Below, piece after piece: positions 8,604 through 15,618 of a stretch of 39,883 nucleotides of DNA. Source of the stretch: Desulfovibrionaceae bacterium (GTDB lineage Bacteria; Desulfobacterota; Desulfovibrionia; Desulfovibrionales; Desulfovibrionaceae). The translations under genes were made by a program, and so were the position numbers. Numbering within the stretch: position 1 is the stretch's first letter; the number at the start of each line of letters is the position of its first letter. The notes under the pieces were generated by a model. It ran no database searches and had not been told where the DNA came from. It saw only the letters and a program-made list of their open reading frames with translations. The stretch is taken from positions 1-39,883 of the forward strand of contig JAFLSV010000018.1 in assembly GCA_022510785.1 (NCBI GenBank), in the 5' to 3' direction.

Positions 8604-8798
8604 TTACTTCCGTGCGGGATTCTTGGTATCGCCGTGGATTGTGCGGGCCAGGGTGGTGAAATAGCGCTCCTCAAGCCACGCGGCCTGCCCTAACTGCGCC
8701 CGCCAGTCCTCAAAGCTCTCTGACGGCGGACTGTGCAGCCAGTAGAGGATGAGCGCGTCCCCCTGCCCGAACAGATCAGGGGGAAGGCTTAGTTTCCC
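8604..8798 (-). CDS. Tail assembly chaperone, frameshifted C-terminal extension (GT-type)
   Basis: In the -1 frame relative to the upstream gene, translation continues from the slippery site as KLSLPPDLFGQGDALILYWL and on through FEDWRAQLGQAAWLEERYFT to NPARK, with a stop at 8604-8606. There is no independent start with a ribosome-binding site, so it is most probably made only as a fusion. Mu (gp41/gp42) and most contractile or siphophage tails use this arrangement. The long form binds the tape measure during tube assembly. Confidence 0.75.
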   Translation of the reverse strand, partial: GKLSLPPDLFGQGDALILYWLHSPPSESFEDWRAQLGQAAWLEERYFTTLARTIHGDTKNPARK

Positions 8799-9106
8799 AG
8801 TTCAGAGGTAATGCCCACGCCCTTGATGATGGCCGTGGCAAAGGTGGTGGCTATGCCCGGATATTCTTCCATAGCGTCCGTCAGCGCCTGCTTGTCGTCC
8901 GGATGCACACAGTCCAGCACCAGGTTGCGGGACGCCTGCCCGGCGTTCTTGGCCGCCTTATCCTGCAAGCGCTGAATCTGTATCTTCGTGGGCTTCGCGA
9001 AACGGAAGCTCAGGGTCACGTCCTGCGCGTCTTCCGCGCTTTCCCCGGCCCAGGGATCGGCAAAGGTGTGCGAAAAGGGAACGTAGCGTTTTTCAAGCTG
9101 TGTCAT
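8789..9106 (-). CDS. Tail assembly chaperone, short form (G / Mu gp41-like)
   Basis: The 105-residue protein starts MTQLEKRYVPFSHTFADPWA. ATG 9106 has AAGGAG at the right distance, and the upstream in-frame stretch runs through the promoter-like element, so it is not used. It contains VTLSFRFAKPTKIQIQRLQD and ends IIKGVGITSELGN. The last codons overlap a GGGAAAC slippery heptamer, so a fraction of ribosomes should make the longer product ending at 8604. It sits between tube and tape measure, the invariant place for this chaperone. Confidence 0.85.
   Translation of the reverse strand: MTQLEKRYVPFSHTFADPWAGESAEDAQDVTLSFRFAKPTKIQIQRLQDKAAKNAGQASRNLVLDCVHPDDKQALTDAMEEYPGIATTFATAIIKGVGITSELGN
8792..8798 (-). 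promoter_or_regulatory. Slippery heptamer for -1 ribosomal frameshift
   Basis: On the minus strand the end of the chaperone reads CTG GGA AAC TAA. The heptamer GGGAAAC fits the X XXY YYZ rule, and slippage to GGG AAA C places ribosomes in the open frame that continues to 8604. The zero-frame stop follows the site directly. Confidence 0.8.
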
Positions 9107-9120
9107 GGGTGGCTCCTTTG

Positions 9121-9192
9121 TTGTTTTGGAGACCATGCCATGAAAACACAAAACGCGCCCGCAAACGGCGCGTTCTGTGCGAAGGTTTTTTG
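9121..9192 (-). promoter_or_regulatory. Putative late promoter element B, upstream of tail chaperone
   Basis: Minus strand: AAAAAACCTTCGCACAGAA, CGCGCCGTTTGCGGGCGCG, then GTTTTCATGGCATGGTCTCC. The core is a perfect 8-bp hairpin (9152-9159 with 9167-9174). It is the second member of the five-copy family and ends close to the ribosome-binding site of the chaperone gene. Confidence 0.5.
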
Positions 9193-9200
9193 TTGCGCCA

Positions 9201-9303
9201 GCCGTTGCCCGCGACAGCGGGCTTACGGATGGCGACAGCACCGATCGGGACTGCTGCCTTGCTGTCGCTATCCGTAAGCGGCAGAGCCGCTAACGGCTAC
9301 CGC
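9201..9303. repeat. Dispersed palindromic repeat, copy 3
   Basis: Two modules face each other: GGGCTTACGGATGGCGACAG at 9219-9238 and GCTGTCGCTATCCGTAAGCG at 9261-9280, the latter followed by a stem and TAACGGCTACCGC. It ends exactly at the stop codon of the tube gene. Confidence 0.75.
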
Positions 9304-9755
9304 TATCCGACCTTGGCCGGGATGCCGTTCCAGACAATGGGCGACAAAATCGTGAATTCGCAGGTGATGGGGCTGACGTTTGCATCGCCCTGGCTGCCGC
9401 CGCCTCCGTCAAACTTCGTGATTTTGCAGTCCTTCAGCATATCCACCACGGTGCCCATGTCGTCATTGGCATAGGACACAATAATGGGGAAGGGCCGGTG
9501 CCCAAAGATGTCGCCGCTCCCTCCGGATGCCACAAGCGCCAGTTTCAGGCGTTCCCATTCGTCACGGTCCAGCACCATGGAACCGGACGCCTCGTAGTTT
9601 CCGCGCCCGTAACCACGCGGCACAGCCCCGCGCCCGTACCGGGCTTCGATGCTCTGGCCGTCCGTGTACTTGATTTCCGTGATGCCTATCTGTTCCCCGC
9701 TGGGAGTGACAACGTGCATATCCTCCCAGTCGTACTGTCGTCCGTTGATGGCCAT
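9303..9755 (-). CDS. Tail tube protein (Mu gpM-like)
   Basis: The product has 150 residues and starts MAINGRQYDWEDMHVVTPSG. The segments IGITEIKYTDGQSIEARYGR and GSMVLDRDEWERLKLALVAS are typical of contractile-tail tube proteins with a mixed beta-barrel fold. The end ITCEFTILSPIVWNGIPAKV matches a terminal strand. It lies 12 nt after the sheath gene, and tube following sheath is the standard order. The stop codon touches a palindromic repeat that could protect the 3' end of the message. Confidence 0.88.
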   Translation of the reverse strand: MAINGRQYDWEDMHVVTPSGEQIGITEIKYTDGQSIEARYGRGAVPRGYGRGNYEASGSMVLDRDEWERLKLALVASGGSGDIFGHRPFPIIVSYANDDMGTVVDMLKDCKITKFDGGGGSQGDANVSPITCEFTILSPIVWNGIPAKVG

Positions 9756-9767
9756 GATGCCGCCTCC

Positions 9768-11474
9768 TTACGCCGCCTGGTTCATGCTGCGCGGATCGAA
9801 CTTGCCGCCCGCATAGGTGTAGCTGAAATACAGCTTGATTTGCCGGATAATCGGTATGCCGATCAGGGAGATTTCCACCGCCACGCCGTTGTTCACAATA
9901 TCCTGCCCGGAAGGAATGTTGACCACATACCCGGCCAGTTCCGGCGGAAGAGCGCCCGCCATAGTGTCCAGCGCATTTTCCAGGTTGGCCTTGAGGAAGG
10001 CCAGTCCGGCGGCCTCATTGCCCAGCAGCGGATCTCCGGCCTCATCGTACATACTTTTCAGCGCGGCGATACGGCACTTGCGCACGGCCTTGAACACGGT
10101 GCGCAACACTTCCTCATAGCGGTAGTCGGACGTATCATCGGCCAGAGTGCGGGAATCTCCCCAGTACACCCCGTCCAGCCCGGCATACTTTTTGGCGGTC
10201 TGGTATCCGGCATCCTCAAGGGTACTCTGCACCGCCATCCAGCCGTCCGGCAGGGAAAGCTGACTGACGTTGCCATCCCGCACGCGGCCCGTGGCGCGTT
10301 GCACCGGGATGCTCATGGACCGCCCGGCCTGCAAGCCCGCCGCGTTGCGCCGCTTCACCGCTCCGGTTGAATCGGTGATGTTGCCGTATTGGCAGCAGAC
10401 CGTCACGAACCGCGCCGCTGCGTCCTGTTTTTCCGCCACCAGCCAGGCGGTGAAGTCGTTCAGGTCTTCATCGTCGCGCGGCAGCCGTGTTTCCGCCTTG
10501 AAGTAGGTAGGCCGATGCAGGTTCCACAATTCCTCGGCTTTGGCCTGCATGGCCGCCCAGTCCACGCTGTCCGTGGCCCCGGCCACCAGCACAAACTCCA
10601 CGTCAAAGTTGGCCAGCGGTTCCTCCAGGGCAGCCATGACATCCACAATGGACGGCGCTGGGTCCAGCAGCGTGCAACGGTAGGTGGTTCCGCCCACATA
10701 CCCGCCTTCCGGGAACGTCACGGTCACACCCAGGGCAGATACGGCGACAAGCCCGTCCACAGGCAAGGTCTTCACCTTGCCGTAGTTTTCCCCGCCGTCC
10801 GTGGAAAGCTGGTAGGTGCCTTCGTTCAGCCCGCCTCCCTTGACGATCTGGATGGCGATGTCCCCTCCGGCCAGCACGTCGCCCTCAATCACAGGCAGCG
10901 GGCTGGATGCGTCGCCCACGCGCAGCACCGGGCCGACGGGGCAGCGCGTCACAAACGACCACTGCCAGTCGTTTTCCAGTTCCGCGTCAGCGGGGAACAG
11001 CAGGGTGGCCCCGGTGCCCTCGATGACAAGCTGTTCCGCTGTGGACACCGCCGCGTCAGCCCAGGTTGCGCCGCCGTCACGGGAAATGAGAACGGTCGCC
11101 GTGCCCACGATGCCGGCGGCCTCCACTTTGACCAGCACATCCGCATTGATTTGCGCCACGCCGGAAACGCTTACGGCGGGGTATTTGCCGTTGCCGCCCG
11201 TGCAGACCGGCTCGCTGATGTAGCCGCCAGGCTGCGCCAGGCAGGGCACGGCGATCAGCGTGGGTTCCTGCCCGCCGGTACTCAGGACATCCCGGCAGCG
11301 TTCCGCCAGCGGCCCCACGCCCAGCAGGCCCTCAATATCCGAGCTGGGTCCGAGCAGGTAGCCCTTGCCGACCTGCCCCTTGCTGCACGCGCCCACCACG
11401 ATGGCCGAACCTTCCACGCCGCCCGGAGCAAGCCCGGAGATGCCGTCCACCAAATATTCAAGCACGTCGCCCAT
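9768..11474 (-). CDS. Tail sheath protein (DUF2586 / Mu gpL-like)
   Basis: The protein has 568 residues. It starts MGDVLEYLVDGISGLAPGGV and continues GSAIVVGACSKGQVGKGYLL, the usual N-terminus of DUF2586 sheath proteins of Mu-like phages. The C-terminal domain includes GQDIVNNGVAVEISLIGIPI and IRQIKLYFSYTYAGG, where the sheath handshake strands lie. The insertion domain between about residues 90 and 260 is Gly-rich and variable. The gene overlaps the end of the preceding small gene by one base. Confidence 0.9.
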   Translation of the reverse strand: MGDVLEYLVDGISGLAPGGVEGSAIVVGACSKGQVGKGYLLGPSSDIEGLLGVGPLAERCRDVLSTGGQEPTLIAVPCLAQPGGYISEPVCTGGNGKYPAVSVSGVAQINADVLVKVEAAGIVGTATVLISRDGGATWADAAVSTAEQLVIEGTGATLLFPADAELENDWQWSFVTRCPVGPVLRVGDASSPLPVIEGDVLAGGDIAIQIVKGGGLNEGTYQLSTDGGENYGKVKTLPVDGLVAVSALGVTVTFPEGGYVGGTTYRCTLLDPAPSIVDVMAALEEPLANFDVEFVLVAGATDSVDWAAMQAKAEELWNLHRPTYFKAETRLPRDDEDLNDFTAWLVAEKQDAAARFVTVCCQYGNITDSTGAVKRRNAAGLQAGRSMSIPVQRATGRVRDGNVSQLSLPDGWMAVQSTLEDAGYQTAKKYAGLDGVYWGDSRTLADDTSDYRYEEVLRTVFKAVRKCRIAALKSMYDEAGDPLLGNEAAGLAFLKANLENALDTMAGALPPELAGYVVNIPSGQDIVNNGVAVEISLIGIPIIRQIKLYFSYTYAGGKFDPRSMNQAA

Positions 11475-11779
11475 TACTTCCTCCTTCCGCCGCCCAGGTG
11501 GCGGGCCGCCAGTTTCGACAGAGCGGACGTGTATTCATCGTCCGTCAGCATCTTGCCGTCAGCCCAGCCCATAAAGCGGCACAACGCCGCCTGTTCCCAT
11601 GACGGTACGCGGTGGCGGGCCGCCAGCACAGACAGGCTTTCCAGCTTGGCTTCCGCTTCCGGCGTGCTTGTGGTCTGGTTCTGAACCTGCGAGGGCTGTT
11701 CCGGGGCCATCTGCTCCGGGGCCGTGGCCGCCTGAACCTGCGCGCCCTGTGCCTCGTCCTTTTTCGATTTCGTTGCCAT
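11474..11779 (-). CDS. Small protein before sheath (Mu gp38 position)
   Basis: The product has 101 residues, starting MATKSKKDEAQGAQVQAATA. The first half is Gln, Ala and Pro-rich and probably disordered. The second half (LESLSVLAARHRVPSWEQAA, ALCRFMGWADGKMLTDDEYT) looks helical and folded. It lies where Mu has gp38, directly before the sheath gene. I do not recognise a named function. It may be a sheath-assembly factor. Confidence 0.65.
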   Translation of the reverse strand: MATKSKKDEAQGAQVQAATAPEQMAPEQPSQVQNQTTSTPEAEAKLESLSVLAARHRVPSWEQAALCRFMGWADGKMLTDDEYTSALSKLAARHLGGGRRK

Positions 11780-11790
11780 ACTGGCCTCCT

Positions 11791-11990
11791 AGCTTCAGCC
11801 GTTGCCGCTTCAGCGGCTTACGGATGAAGACAGCAAAGGTTACTCGAAACGCGACGCGAAAAATTGCTGTCGCTGCTTTAGCCGTTCGAGCGAAGCGAGT
11901 TACGGATAAAGACAGCAACTGGCTACTCAACAGCCAGTCAACGGAATCGCTGTCGCTATCCGTAAGCGGCAAGCCGCTAACGGCTACCGC
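11791..11990. repeat. Dispersed palindromic repeat, longest copy with three modules
   Basis: Modules are AGCTTCAGCCGTTGCCGC and CGGCTTACGGATGAAGACAG at 11791-11834, GAGTTACGGATAAAGACAGC near 11898-11917, and GCTGTCGCTATCCGTAAGCG at 11949-11968, followed by AACGGCTACCGC. Short stems separate them, for example TTCGAGCGAA at 11885-11894. This fills the whole gap between two genes. Confidence 0.78.
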
Positions 11991-12504
11991 TTTTTGCGTT
12001 GATATGGATGTCGAACGAGCGGATAAGGTCTACCCGTTCATCATCCGTGACACGTCCGGTAAACGTCAGCACGAAAAGCCGGTTCACCCTGGTGAATACC
12101 TCGATAACGGCGTCACCCACGCGCTTGTCCGGATCGCGCCCAAATGTCGCCTTCTGCGCCCGTATCTTTACCCACTTGCCCCGGCTGTCGTTCCCGCCTC
12201 GCGGCAGTCTGGCCACAAAGTCCAGACAGAACGCTTCCAGCCATGCACGGTCGTCCGCCAGCACATTGACGTTGACCGTCAGTTCCACCTCATACAGTTC
12301 CAGAGTGCGGATTTTTTCCGTTTTGGTCCGGCTCACATCCAGCTTGCGGCCCATGCGGGTGATCTTTTCCGGCAGGAACTGGATCTCCACGCGGGGCCGT
12401 TCGATGGTGAGGTTGTCCTTTTTTACGATGTCGATAACGCGGCCTTCCGGCAGACCGGCGGCCAGGGCTGTTTGCGTGATAATGGCAGTGGCAAAGGCTT
12501 GCAT
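11977..12504 (-). CDS. Head-tail joining / tail terminator-like protein (Mu gp37 position)
   Basis: The product has 175 residues and starts MQAFATAIITQTALAAGLPE. The middle has alternating strands (TIERPRVEIQFLPEKITRMG; YEVELTVNVNVLADDRAWLE), consistent with the tail-terminator fold. It lies between the gpG-like gene and the sheath region, as Mu gp37 does. Assignment is from position and fold character rather than a clear motif. The last 14 nt overlap the outer edge of the palindromic repeat. Confidence 0.6.
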   Translation of the reverse strand: MQAFATAIITQTALAAGLPEGRVIDIVKKDNLTIERPRVEIQFLPEKITRMGRKLDVSRTKTEKIRTLELYEVELTVNVNVLADDRAWLEAFCLDFVARLPRGGNDSRGKWVKIRAQKATFGRDPDKRVGDAVIEVFTRVNRLFVLTFTGRVTDDERVDLIRSFDIHINAKSGSR

Positions 12505-12512
12505 GGTGGCTC

Positions 12513-12953
12513 CTAGGGCTTGAATGCCCCGGTCAGAAAGTCCGCTATGGTCGCTTTTGCCTCTTTCATGTCAGCGGCGGAAATGCCCAGGAACGGACGG
12601 GCGGGCATTGTGACCTTATGGCCCTTCCCTGTCTTGCCGCCCATCTGGTGAATGCGGGCATAGACGCGGTTACTGCCCACCATGACCTTATCCGGCGTGG
12701 CGGCATAGTCGATGGAACGGCGCAGCAGGCCCGTGTCCGTCAGCGTTTGACCGCTCTCCAGGGCAGCCCGTTTTGACTTGGGCCATTTTTTCCCCGACGG
12801 CTCTTCCTCATGCTGAAAACGCTTCAGGGTGCCGGACACCAAAGCTTCACCTATGGATGCCATAAGCGGCTGAGTGTCGCCCAGCTTCTGCGTGGCCTTG
12901 CCCATCGCCCTTTCAAGACCGCCCCAATGCAGGGACGCGCCGCCGGTCGCCAT
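12513..12953 (-). CDS. Virion morphogenesis / tail completion protein (Mu gpG, P2 gpS-like)
   Basis: About 146 residues. I chose ATG 12953, which overlaps the previous stop codon; a GTG one codon earlier is also possible. The segments FQHEEEPSGKKWPKSKRAAL, LTDTGLLRRSIDYAATPDKV and VYARIHQMGGKTG are diagnostic of the phage virion morphogenesis family, required for head-tail joining in P2 and Mu. MPARPFLGISAADMKEAKAT ends the conserved part. In Mu gpG comes earlier, next to gene I, so its place after gp36 is a local rearrangement. Confidence 0.85.
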   Translation of the reverse strand: MATGGASLHWGGLERAMGKATQKLGDTQPLMASIGEALVSGTLKRFQHEEEPSGKKWPKSKRAALESGQTLTDTGLLRRSIDYAATPDKVMVGSNRVYARIHQMGGKTGKGHKVTMPARPFLGISAADMKEAKATIADFLTGAFKP

Positions 12954-13378
12954 CACAGCCCCCGCAGGTCAAAAAATGGCCGGGGTGCCATCACCGCCAC
13001 GCTGGCGTCTTCCCGGTCGGGGTTGGCCTCTTCCAGTGGCAGCTTGAGCTTGCCCTTGGCTATGTCGTCCAGCATATCCAGGCACTCCCGCCACTGCTTT
13101 TGCAGCGGTATCCACTCGTTGCCCGCGCTGGCCTCGGTATCGACCAGGGACGTGATGGCTTCCACAACGCGATACGCGCTGATAACCGCCGCGATGTACC
13201 GCACAAGCTCCGGCACATACGGCCAGGGCTGCGGGTATCTGTACGACAGGGCATCACCCACCTCGCCGGAAACGGCCTCTATCGTCCGATCCACCAGGCC
13301 GGGGTTTTGCGCCTCACACGCCTCCACATACTTGACGTGCAAAAGGTCGGTGATGTGCTCACGGGTGCAGAGAATCAT
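12953..13378 (-). CDS. gp36-like head completion protein (DUF1320)
   Basis: The product has 141 residues. The start MILCTREHITDLLHVKYVEA at 13378 is preferred to an upstream ATG because the DUF1320 family begins there. The sequence RTIEAVSGEVGDALSYRYPQ and VPELVRYIAAVISAYRVVEA is typical of the family. Mu gp36 is thought to join the head to the neck. It follows the capsid gene after a 237-bp gap that carries a repeat, a hairpin and an 11-bp tandem repeat. Confidence 0.85.
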   Translation of the reverse strand: MILCTREHITDLLHVKYVEACEAQNPGLVDRTIEAVSGEVGDALSYRYPQPWPYVPELVRYIAAVISAYRVVEAITSLVDTEASAGNEWIPLQKQWRECLDMLDDIAKGKLKLPLEEANPDREDASVAVMAPRPFFDLRGL

Positions 13379-13399
13379 GGACACGCCTTTCTCCCGCAT

Positions 13400-13425
13400 T
13401 TTAGACTAGTTTTAGACTAGTCTAA
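13400..13425. promoter_or_regulatory. 11-bp tandem repeat with palindrome, operator-like
   Basis: TTTAGACTAGT occurs twice in tandem (13400-13410, 13411-13421), followed by CTAA, so that TTAGACTAGTCTAA is a perfect palindrome at 13412-13425. Within it ACTAG-N7-CTAGT at 13405-13421 has the same layout as the palindrome in front of the ribbon-helix-helix gene (20907-20923). It lies about 22 bp upstream of the gp36-like start. Confidence 0.55.
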
Positions 13426-13448
13426 TATGTTTCCCCCGCCCTCATGTT

Positions 13449-13480
13449 CGCCCCGGAGAAGAAAACGCCTCTCCGGGGCG
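13449..13480 (-). terminator. Strong hairpin between capsid and gp36-like genes
   Basis: CGCCCCGGAGA at 13449-13459 pairs perfectly with TCTCCGGGGCG at 13470-13480 (11 bp). There is no clear U-tract on either side, so it may stabilise or process mRNA rather than end transcription. Confidence 0.4.
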
Positions 13481-13492
13481 CACAGGGCGTTT

Positions 13493-13613
13493 GCGGTAGC
13501 CGTTGCCGCGACAGCGGCTTACGGATAGCGACAGCGGCTCTGTTGACTGCCTGTCGCGGTAGCCAATTGCTGTCTTCATCCGTAACTCGCTTCGCTCGAA
13601 CGGCTGAAGCTTT
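13493..13613. repeat. Dispersed palindromic repeat, complete two-module copy
   Basis: GCGGTAGCCGTTGCCGCGAC, GCGGCTTACGGATAGCGACA, a 30-base spacer, AATTGCTGTCTTCATCCGTA, the stem TTCGCTCGAA and CGGCTGAAGC occur in that order. The layout equals the copy inside the hub gene (5121-5250). It ends just before the stop codon of the capsid gene. Confidence 0.8.
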
Positions 13614-13615
13614 CG

Positions 13616-14611
13616 TTAATCCACCACCACGGCCTTGCACACGGCCCGCGAGGGGCGGGCGGGCATGGGCTTGGACTGCCCAATCAGGGTGATGCCGGAA
13701 TCGTCATCACTCTTCACCGGCACGATATGCAGGGGCACGGCGGAATTGTTGGCGCTGATGCTGTCGATGGCGCAGTACCAAATTGTTCCCGGCACATCCA
13801 CGGCCACGGCCATCAGGGTTTTGGCGTCCAGCTTGGGCACCCATTCACCCGTGACCGGCGCGGGGTAGGTCTCGTCCATGAAACGGATGGCAAAATTGCC
13901 GATCTGCACTTCGCCGTTGCCCAGCTTGATGGACAGCGGCGCGTTCTGGGCCGTTGACTTCCAGTTTTCCGCCATGTCCAGGAACACGGCGGTCACGTCC
14001 TCGCCGCAGAGGAACTCCACCTTGCCGCCGATGCCCTCTTTGCGGATCTTTTCCTGCATGGAACGCAGCAGCCGGTACACGTCAGACAGCTTGCTCGTGC
14101 CCGTCAGCTTGCTGCCCGGCTCATGGACAAGCGGTGCGCCGTAGTCGATGCCGTAGGCTTCCGAACGCCCGCCCGGAAGCTGGACCGGCCAGGCCAGTTT
14201 GCCCGTGGTCAGCACGCCGGAACACATCCCTTCCGTGGTGGCGTGAATGGCCTGGCGTATCTGCTCCACTTTGCGGGTACGCCACGCCTCCAGGGAGGCC
14301 GCGTTGCCCAGAAGCACGCGCAGGTCGTTCAGTTCCGCCGCCGATACGGGAACCTGCACCTTGATGGGCAGGGGGGCGAAGAACTGCGTTTCCATGGATT
14401 CATTGTCCAGCGGCACGGGTACGCCGTCACGGCGCACCACAGGCACGGTCTGCACCACGGCTCTCAGGTCGCTGATGCCGAGCATGGACAGGGGGTGTGT
14501 CGGACGCTGTTTGAAATACTGATCCATGATGGTGCTTTCCAGCACCGGCAGGCTTTTCAGGGACTGCGCCACCGCCTGCGGGGCGAAAATGTTTTTCAAA
14601 TTCGCAAGCAT
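13616..14611 (-). CDS. Major capsid protein (lambda E-type)
   Basis: The product has 331 residues. The start MLANLKNIFAPQAVAQSLKS at 14611 is chosen because upstream in-frame sequence covers an intergenic cruciform. Segments PLDNESMETQFFAPLPIKVQ, RTRKVEQIRQAIHATTEGMC and CGEDVTAVFLDMAENWKSTA fit the lambda gpE (major capsid protein E) family rather than Mu gpT. The C-terminal PARPSRAVCKAVVVD closes the domain. With the gpD-like decoration gene directly upstream, the head module appears lambda-like within a Mu-type phage. Confidence 0.82.
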   Translation of the reverse strand: MLANLKNIFAPQAVAQSLKSLPVLESTIMDQYFKQRPTHPLSMLGISDLRAVVQTVPVVRRDGVPVPLDNESMETQFFAPLPIKVQVPVSAAELNDLRVLLGNAASLEAWRTRKVEQIRQAIHATTEGMCSGVLTTGKLAWPVQLPGGRSEAYGIDYGAPLVHEPGSKLTGTSKLSDVYRLLRSMQEKIRKEGIGGKVEFLCGEDVTAVFLDMAENWKSTAQNAPLSIKLGNGEVQIGNFAIRFMDETYPAPVTGEWVPKLDAKTLMAVAVDVPGTIWYCAIDSISANNSAVPLHIVPVKSDDDSGITLIGQSKPMPARPSRAVCKAVVVD

Positions 14612-14655
14612 AGTTTTTTTCCTTGTGGTGAAAGTGTTATTCCGCATCCGGCGGA

Positions 14656-14675
14656 GCCGCGCCGCGTGCGGCGCT
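14656..14675. repeat. 20-bp GC palindrome shared with the portal gene
   Basis: GCCGCGCCGCGTGCGGCGCT occurs here and again, identical, at 18269-18288 inside the portal gene. A related but diverged version is at 2991-3012 as part of palindromic repeat copy 1. Confidence 0.6.
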
Positions 14676-14685
14676 GATAGCGCAG

Positions 14686-14731
14686 ACGGCGCGTTCATCG
14701 CGGCTTTGCCGCGTGAACATGGTTGCGCCGT
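14686..14731. other. Large hairpin between decoration and capsid genes
   Basis: ACGGCGC (14686-14692) pairs with GCGCCGT (14725-14731). Inside it GTTCA pairs with TGAAC, and CGCGGC with GCCGCG around a TTT loop. The combined stem is 18 bp with a small bulge. It could set the expression ratio of the two head proteins by protecting or partly terminating the message. Confidence 0.5.
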
Positions 14732-14741
14732 CGGAGCGGGG

Positions 14742-15119
14742 CTAGACGGCGAAAATGCCGTGTTCCGCAAGCTGCGCCACCTGAATGTCGGTCAACGACT
14801 GGTTGTCGCCCGTTGTCAGCAGGCGGGCCTTCACGCAGCCATGCACAACGCACAGCGCGGACAGTTCGCCGTCCTCGCCTGTCGGGTCGCAGGGGGTATC
14901 CACCACGGCCACGGGTTCCGCTTCGCCATCAGAGGACAGCAGCGGTTCCCAGGCCGCCGAGCCTCCGCTTCCCTCCACGCGCTTCATCACCGTGCCCACG
15001 GGAATGGCAGCGGCTTTCGCGCTGTCCGACAGCGGCAGGTGATGCAGCACCACGGGGTGATCGCTGGTGGCCACCCGTTCCCCACCCAGAACCTGCTTGC
15101 CCAAAAATCCTTCATTCAT
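14742..15119 (-). CDS. Head decoration protein (lambda gpD-like)
   Basis: The product has 125 residues and starts MNEGFLGKQVLGGERVATSD. The segments IPVGTVMKRVEGSGG, EPVAVVDTPCDPTGEDGEL and LCVVHGCVKARLLTTGDNQS are beta-rich. They follow the usual pattern of phage head decoration proteins, in which an exposed N-terminal arm precedes a small beta domain. The position between scaffold and capsid genes is diagnostic. It would trimerise on the expanded head. Confidence 0.78.
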   Translation of the reverse strand: MNEGFLGKQVLGGERVATSDHPVVLHHLPLSDSAKAAAIPVGTVMKRVEGSGGSAAWEPLLSSDGEAEPVAVVDTPCDPTGEDGELSALCVVHGCVKARLLTTGDNQSLTDIQVAQLAEHGIFAV

Positions 15120-15129
15120 CGGTATGCTC

Positions 15130-15618
15130 CTACATTTTCGCCGTCAGTTCGGCGGGATTGATGGTGCCAGACTGGCCGCCCTCATGGGCCGGGGGCGCGG
15201 AAAAATCCGCCGCCCGTTCATCAGCGGGCCGGGCTTCCAGATCGCGGAAATACCGCTCTTCCAGGGAAATGCTTTCGGTCTTGCCGTCCGGGGCCGCGAA
15301 GTCCACGGTGCCGGTCTGCTCCGCCAGCTTGGCCGCAAAGTCCAGAACTCCGGCCTTTTCCGCGGGCTTCACCTTCCCGGATTTCACCAGTTCGGATACC
15401 CGCGCTTCCCGGCGTTCGCCTTCGATTTTGCCCCGGTACGCGGCAAAGTCGGCAGCGGCCTTGTCGGCCTTTTCCTGAACGGCGGCCTTTTCGGTCTCGG
15501 CCTTTTCGGCCTTTTCCTTGTGGCCCTGGACCTGTTTCTTGAGGTCGGCGTTTTCCTTTTCAAGCGTTGCCAGGCGCTCTTTCAAGGCCCCGATTTCCCG
15601 TTGTGCGTCTTCAGGCAT
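15130..15618 (-). CDS. Nested scaffold protein (Mu gpZ-like), internal start
   Basis: ATG 15618 (MPEDAQREIGALKERLATLE) inside the protease gene is preceded by AGGAGG with 6-nt spacing, much better than the start of the full gene. The 162-residue product would be only the coiled-coil scaffold domain. Mu makes gpZ this way from gene I. High scaffold-to-protease ratio is the expected result. Confidence 0.78.
   Translation of the reverse strand: MPEDAQREIGALKERLATLEKENADLKKQVQGHKEKAEKAETEKAAVQEKADKAAADFAAYRGKIEGERREARVSELVKSGKVKPAEKAGVLDFAAKLAEQTGTVDFAAPDGKTESISLEERYFRDLEARPADERAADFSAPPAHEGGQSGTINPAELTAKM

Noticed and set aside
11559..11972. Open frames through the palindromic repeats
   Set aside because: Peptides such as VTDKDSNWL arise from the repeat itself in every copy and have no start signals. 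They support the repeat, not a gene.
5942..12504. Long plus-strand frames opposite the tail genes
   Set aside because: These are antisense frames caused by high GC in the third codon position. They carry no known domain or ribosome-binding site.
2901..13613. Palindromic repeats as a CRISPR array
   Set aside because: Copies are far apart, differ in length and orientation and have no regular spacers.
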